A stretch of DNA of 64,000 nt, taken from contig JBIICI010000007.1 in assembly GCA_044238935.1 (NCBI GenBank), positions 27,885 to 91,884 on the forward strand, given 5' to 3'. Position numbers and translations under genes: made by a program. Positions 61,910 to 64,000 of this stretch are shown piece after piece; position 1 is the stretch's first letter; each line of letters opens with the position of its first letter. Origin of the DNA: JBIICI01 sp044238935 (lineage in GTDB: Bacteria; Pseudomonadota; Alphaproteobacteria; Micavibrionales; Micavibrionaceae). The notes under the pieces are model-generated. The model had not been told where the DNA came from. It did no database searches and saw only the letters and a list, made by a program, of their open reading frames with translations.

Positions 61910-62574
61910 GTTATTATTTGAATAAAGTATTTTTATATATGGTTTTTATGATGTCCTTTTTCTGTGTAACGCAGAATTTGCAGGCTCAGGAATCGGTTGA
62001 GTCTGAGCAAAGCGCGTTGGGGGCTGAGGGTGTTGTACCAAATGTTAATAACACAATAATAGACTCAAATATCGTGAATGATCAGCCTGTATCTGTTTTG
62101 GATCCTTTGGCACCCATGCAAGAAAATAAAGCTCTTGAGGCGGCAAAACAGGAATTTCTAAAATATTTCCCTTCGGATTCTGAGCCATCAACGGCTCGAC
62201 CCGTTTTGTTTACGATCCAAGAATATCAGTTAATCGAAGAGGCGCGTTTGGTGAATTTGCCACCAGAGCAGGGGGGGGCTGTAACTGCTGAGACAGCAAA
62301 ACAAATTATAGAAAGAGGCGCTAGAGATCTTTTTTTATCAGGTATTTTATTTCATTCATCAACTGATTGGACAATCTGGTTTAATAAGGAACGTCTAACA
62401 ATTGTGGATAACCCTAAGGAGCTTCCAGATGAAATGAAGGATTTAAAAGTCTATAGTGATCATATTGAATTTAATTGGTTTGATGCCTATACAAATAAAA
62501 TTTATGCCTTGAAAATGAGGCCTCACCAGAGATTTAATATTGATAGACGGATATTTTTACCGGGAGCCAATTGA
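61906..62574 (+). CDS. PilP/GspC-like periplasmic protein
   Basis: About 222 residues with signal peptide (YMVFMMSFFCVTQNLQAQ), a low-complexity linker and a C-terminal beta domain (about 135-222) with LFLSGILFHSSTDWTIWFNKERL, the sort of small beta-sandwich that in PilP/GspC docks onto the secretin. The similarity is structural in feel only. The secretin itself is not in the window. Confidence 0.6.
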   Translation: MSYYLNKVFLYMVFMMSFFCVTQNLQAQESVESEQSALGAEGVVPNVNNTIIDSNIVNDQPVSVLDPLAPMQENKALEAAKQEFLKYFPSDSEPSTARPVLFTIQEYQLIEEARLVNLPPEQGGAVTAETAKQIIERGARDLFLSGILFHSSTDWTIWFNKERLTIVDNPKELPDEMKDLKVYSDHIEFNWFDAYTNKIYALKMRPHQRFNIDRRIFLPGAN

Positions 62575-62631
62575 AAATCATTGAAATTAGTTTAGTGTTA
62601 TTTAGATTTTAGTTTATTTAGGAATAATTGT

Positions 62632-63348
62632 ATGGATGCTTTGGTTTTTGATAATGTTTCCGTTGCGTATAAAAAGAATTATGCGGTTGAAAACGTTTCT
62701 TTTAATGTTCCTGAACGTCAGATTTCAGGGCTTATAGGGCTTAATGGCGCAGGGAAAACCAGTATGATTAAGGTTTTATTGGGGCTAAGGTTGCCTGAGA
62801 GTGGGCGTATTTTATTGTATGGTCAAAATATTGATGATCAGCTTTCCCGTCAGCGTATTGCATTTTTGCCTGAGCGCTTTGATCCGCCCGGATTTTTAAC
62901 AGGGGCAGAGTTTCTGAAGTTTTATACACAATTTAGAAAAGAGTCCTATGATCAGGCTGTTGTGGAAGAATATGCAAGTTTGTTAAACTTTAATATTGCC
63001 GATTTATCGAAGCGAATGAGCTTTTATTCAAAAGGGATGCGTCAAAAAATTGGATTAATTTCCATGTTTGTTTCCAATGCTGATTTATTGATTTTAGACG
63101 AACCCATGAGCGGTCTTGATCCTTTGGCACGGATGCGCGTTCGGTCAGCCTTGAAAATGGCACAAGAAAAAGGAAAAACTGTTTTTTTTAGCTCTCATAT
63201 TTTGAATGATATGGACGAAATATGCCATCATATTATTGTTGTGGATCAAAAGAAAATCCAATTTGTTGGAACACCGGCTGAGATGACGCACGCCAATTCA
63301 GAAAAGAATCTAGAGCATTCATTTTTAAAGATGATTAAGGTTGCATAG
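62632..63348 (+). CDS. ABC transporter ATP-binding protein
   Basis: About 238 residues. Walker A GLNGAGKTS near 37, signature YSKGMRQK near 132, Walker B LLILDEPMSGLDP and H-loop SSHIL. Closest type is the ATPase of ABC-2 exporters. The permease that should accompany it is not present: a terminator, a repeat and tRNA-Leu follow. It may act with a permease elsewhere or serve the pilus locus. Confidence 0.93.
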   Translation: MDALVFDNVSVAYKKNYAVENVSFNVPERQISGLIGLNGAGKTSMIKVLLGLRLPESGRILLYGQNIDDQLSRQRIAFLPERFDPPGFLTGAEFLKFYTQFRKESYDQAVVEEYASLLNFNIADLSKRMSFYSKGMRQKIGLISMFVSNADLLILDEPMSGLDPLARMRVRSALKMAQEKGKTVFFSSHILNDMDEICHHIIVVDQKKIQFVGTPAEMTHANSEKNLEHSFLKMIKVA

Positions 63349-63365
63349 AGCGATTTTTTATAGTG

Positions 63366-63391
63366 TTCCAATTAGCAATTGGACGTTTTTC
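63366..63391 (+). terminator. Terminator after the ABC ATPase gene
   Basis: TCCAATT pairs with AATTGGA across AGC, followed by ACG and five T residues. Confidence 0.7.
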
Positions 63392-63423
63392 ATCTGTTTA
63401 TCAAACCATTTCTTTAAACCACT

Positions 63424-63496
63424 GACGATGCCGTGCCCCGACACGGCATCTTGTGCTTATAGGCGGGAGATGCCAGATCGCGTCCGGTATGACGAT
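63424..63496 (-). repeat. Dispersed repeat, copy C (core only)
   Basis: About 72 bp matching the palindromic core of copies A and B with several differences (one stem reads CCAGATCGCGTCCGG). Same orientation as copy B. The 52-bp flank is missing. Confidence 0.7.
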
Positions 63497-63547
63497 TCCT
63501 GTTAAGAACGGATCTATATGACGATGATGGAGAAAATACAAAAGAAA

Positions 63548-63632
63548 TGGTGGCCCCGGCCGGACTTGAACCGGCACGCCCGAAAGCGCACGATTTTAAG
63601 TCGTGTGCGTCTACCTATTCCGCCACGGGGCC
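63548..63632 (-). tRNA. tRNA-Leu (TAA)
   Basis: 85-nt cloverleaf on the minus strand with a long variable arm, as leucine tRNAs have. Acceptor GGCCCCG pairs with CGGGGCC, anticodon loop ACTTAAAAT gives TAA, T-arm GCCGG TTCAAGT CCGGC; CCA encoded. Confidence 0.96.
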
Positions 63633-63642
63633 AGCTTTTGTA

Positions 63643-63870
63643 TTATTTTTGGTAGACAGCAGCACCATACCCATTATTCATCTCAAGAGCAAGAGGATTT
63701 TTTGAAAATTGTGTATTTTGCATTTTTCGGCGTGTACTTTCCATGAACGCCAGCGCATATTTGTACGGAAATATAGGATCTGTCTTAGGTGTTGCCAAAA
63801 ATGCACGTCCATCACTGATTCGATAGGCTTGATTTCCAACCAAAACATCTTGATCTAAAAATACCACCAA
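63643..63870 (-). pseudogene. C-terminal remnant of a gene cut by an IS
   Basis: 75 codons from a TTG, with no ribosome binding site and no recognisable family. The frame is open back into the end of the IS, so the true N-terminus appears to have been displaced. It may instead be non-coding. Lies directly upstream of tRNA-Leu on the same strand. Confidence 0.35.
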
Positions 63871-63878
63871 TTGATCTA

Positions 63879-64000
63879 GGCTCAGGACTCATTAAATCCA
63901 CCATATAACGATGACGGCTACAATGATTGCGGCACGGAATGTATGGGCACATCGGTCATAACGTGTTGCGATGCGGCGCCAGTCTTTGAGTTTAGAGAAG
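63879..64000 (-). mobile_element. End of an IS5-type insertion sequence
   Basis: Begins GGCTCAGGACTCATTAA next to a CTAG context, the target preference known for IS5-family elements. The element continues past the window edge, so its other end, length and second inverted repeat cannot be seen. Confidence 0.75.
63892..64000 (-). CDS. IS5-family transposase, C-terminal part (partial)
   Basis: 35 codons and a TAA at 63892-63894, read on the minus strand and running off the window. The end KLKDWRRIATRYDRCAHTF followed by a hydrophobic AAIIVAVIVIWW tail is characteristic of the second-frame product of IS5 transposases. Partial because of the window boundary. Confidence 0.82.
   Translation of the reverse strand, partial: FSKLKDWRRIATRYDRCAHTFRAAIIVAVIVIWWI

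Overview
The window comes from an alphaproteobacterium with a moderately low GC content. The main support is gene order typical of that class: SPOR protein-nagZ-scpA-scpB-tatA-tatB-tatC, dciA-efp-suhB next to mutY, divergent phaR/phaC followed by phaA-phaB, and secY-adk-rpsM-rpsK-rpoA-rplQ. Codon choice is AT-leaning. TTG or GTG starts appear even in core genes (rpoA, rpsM). I cannot name the genus. A free-living or facultative relative of low-GC groups such as Micavibrionales, Holosporales or Rhodospirillales would fit, because the window carries storage polymer, exopolysaccharide and pilus/secretion genes and not only a minimal gene set.

Layout. 0-4 kb: RNase R, a CreA-like lipoprotein, a frameshifted partial copy of the rnr 3' end, and tRNA-Lys. 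4-10 kb (minus strand): a long run of SPOR protein, nagZ, scpA, scpB, tatABC and zapE. 10-12 kb: two Tad/secretin-related envelope proteins. 12-17 kb: secY, adk and the alpha ribosomal operon, with clear promoters before secY and rpsM. 17-21 kb: suhB, efp and dciA (minus) against mutY (plus). 21-25.5 kb: a cold-shock gene with a long leader, then the polyhydroxyalkanoate set phaR/phaC/phaA/phaB. 25.6-30.5 kb: tRNA-Asp, a repeat-rich gap with a MITE-like element, a single-gene restriction-modification enzyme, cysS and an acetyltransferase. 30.5-35.6 kb: an envelope set (M23-lytic transglycosylase fusion, M48 protease with TPRs, two DsbA-like proteins) and aroQ. 35.6-42.2 kb: a small inverted-repeat element, a DHH phosphoesterase, clpX, sufE, a J-domain membrane protein, sppA and an rRNA/tRNA methyltransferase. 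42.4-50.5 kb: an alginate-type polysaccharide cluster (Alg44-, AlgA-, AlgK-, AlgE- and AlgC-like) facing a secreted glycosidase. 50.6-56.3 kb: ubiA, tspO, two tandem 39-residue membrane ORFs, sucA and an orphan protein. 56.5-62.6 kb: a compact type IV pilus/type II secretion locus (ATPase, platform, PilM/N-, PilO- and PilP-like). 62.6-64 kb: an ABC ATPase, a repeat copy, tRNA-Leu and the end of an IS5-type insertion sequence.

How it fits together. The alginate-type cluster has a PilZ-containing Alg44-like protein. The secretion ATPase has an N-terminal MshEN-like segment. Both are known c-di-GMP-binding folds, so sessile/motile switching may control both systems. The accessory regions carry two families of dispersed palindromic repeats and the edge of an IS. 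The items most deserving a second look are the reduced alginate-type cluster without its polymerase, the twin 39-residue ORFs, the pilus/secretion locus, the cytosolic-looking M23-SLT fusion and the small elements inserted exactly at gene ends.
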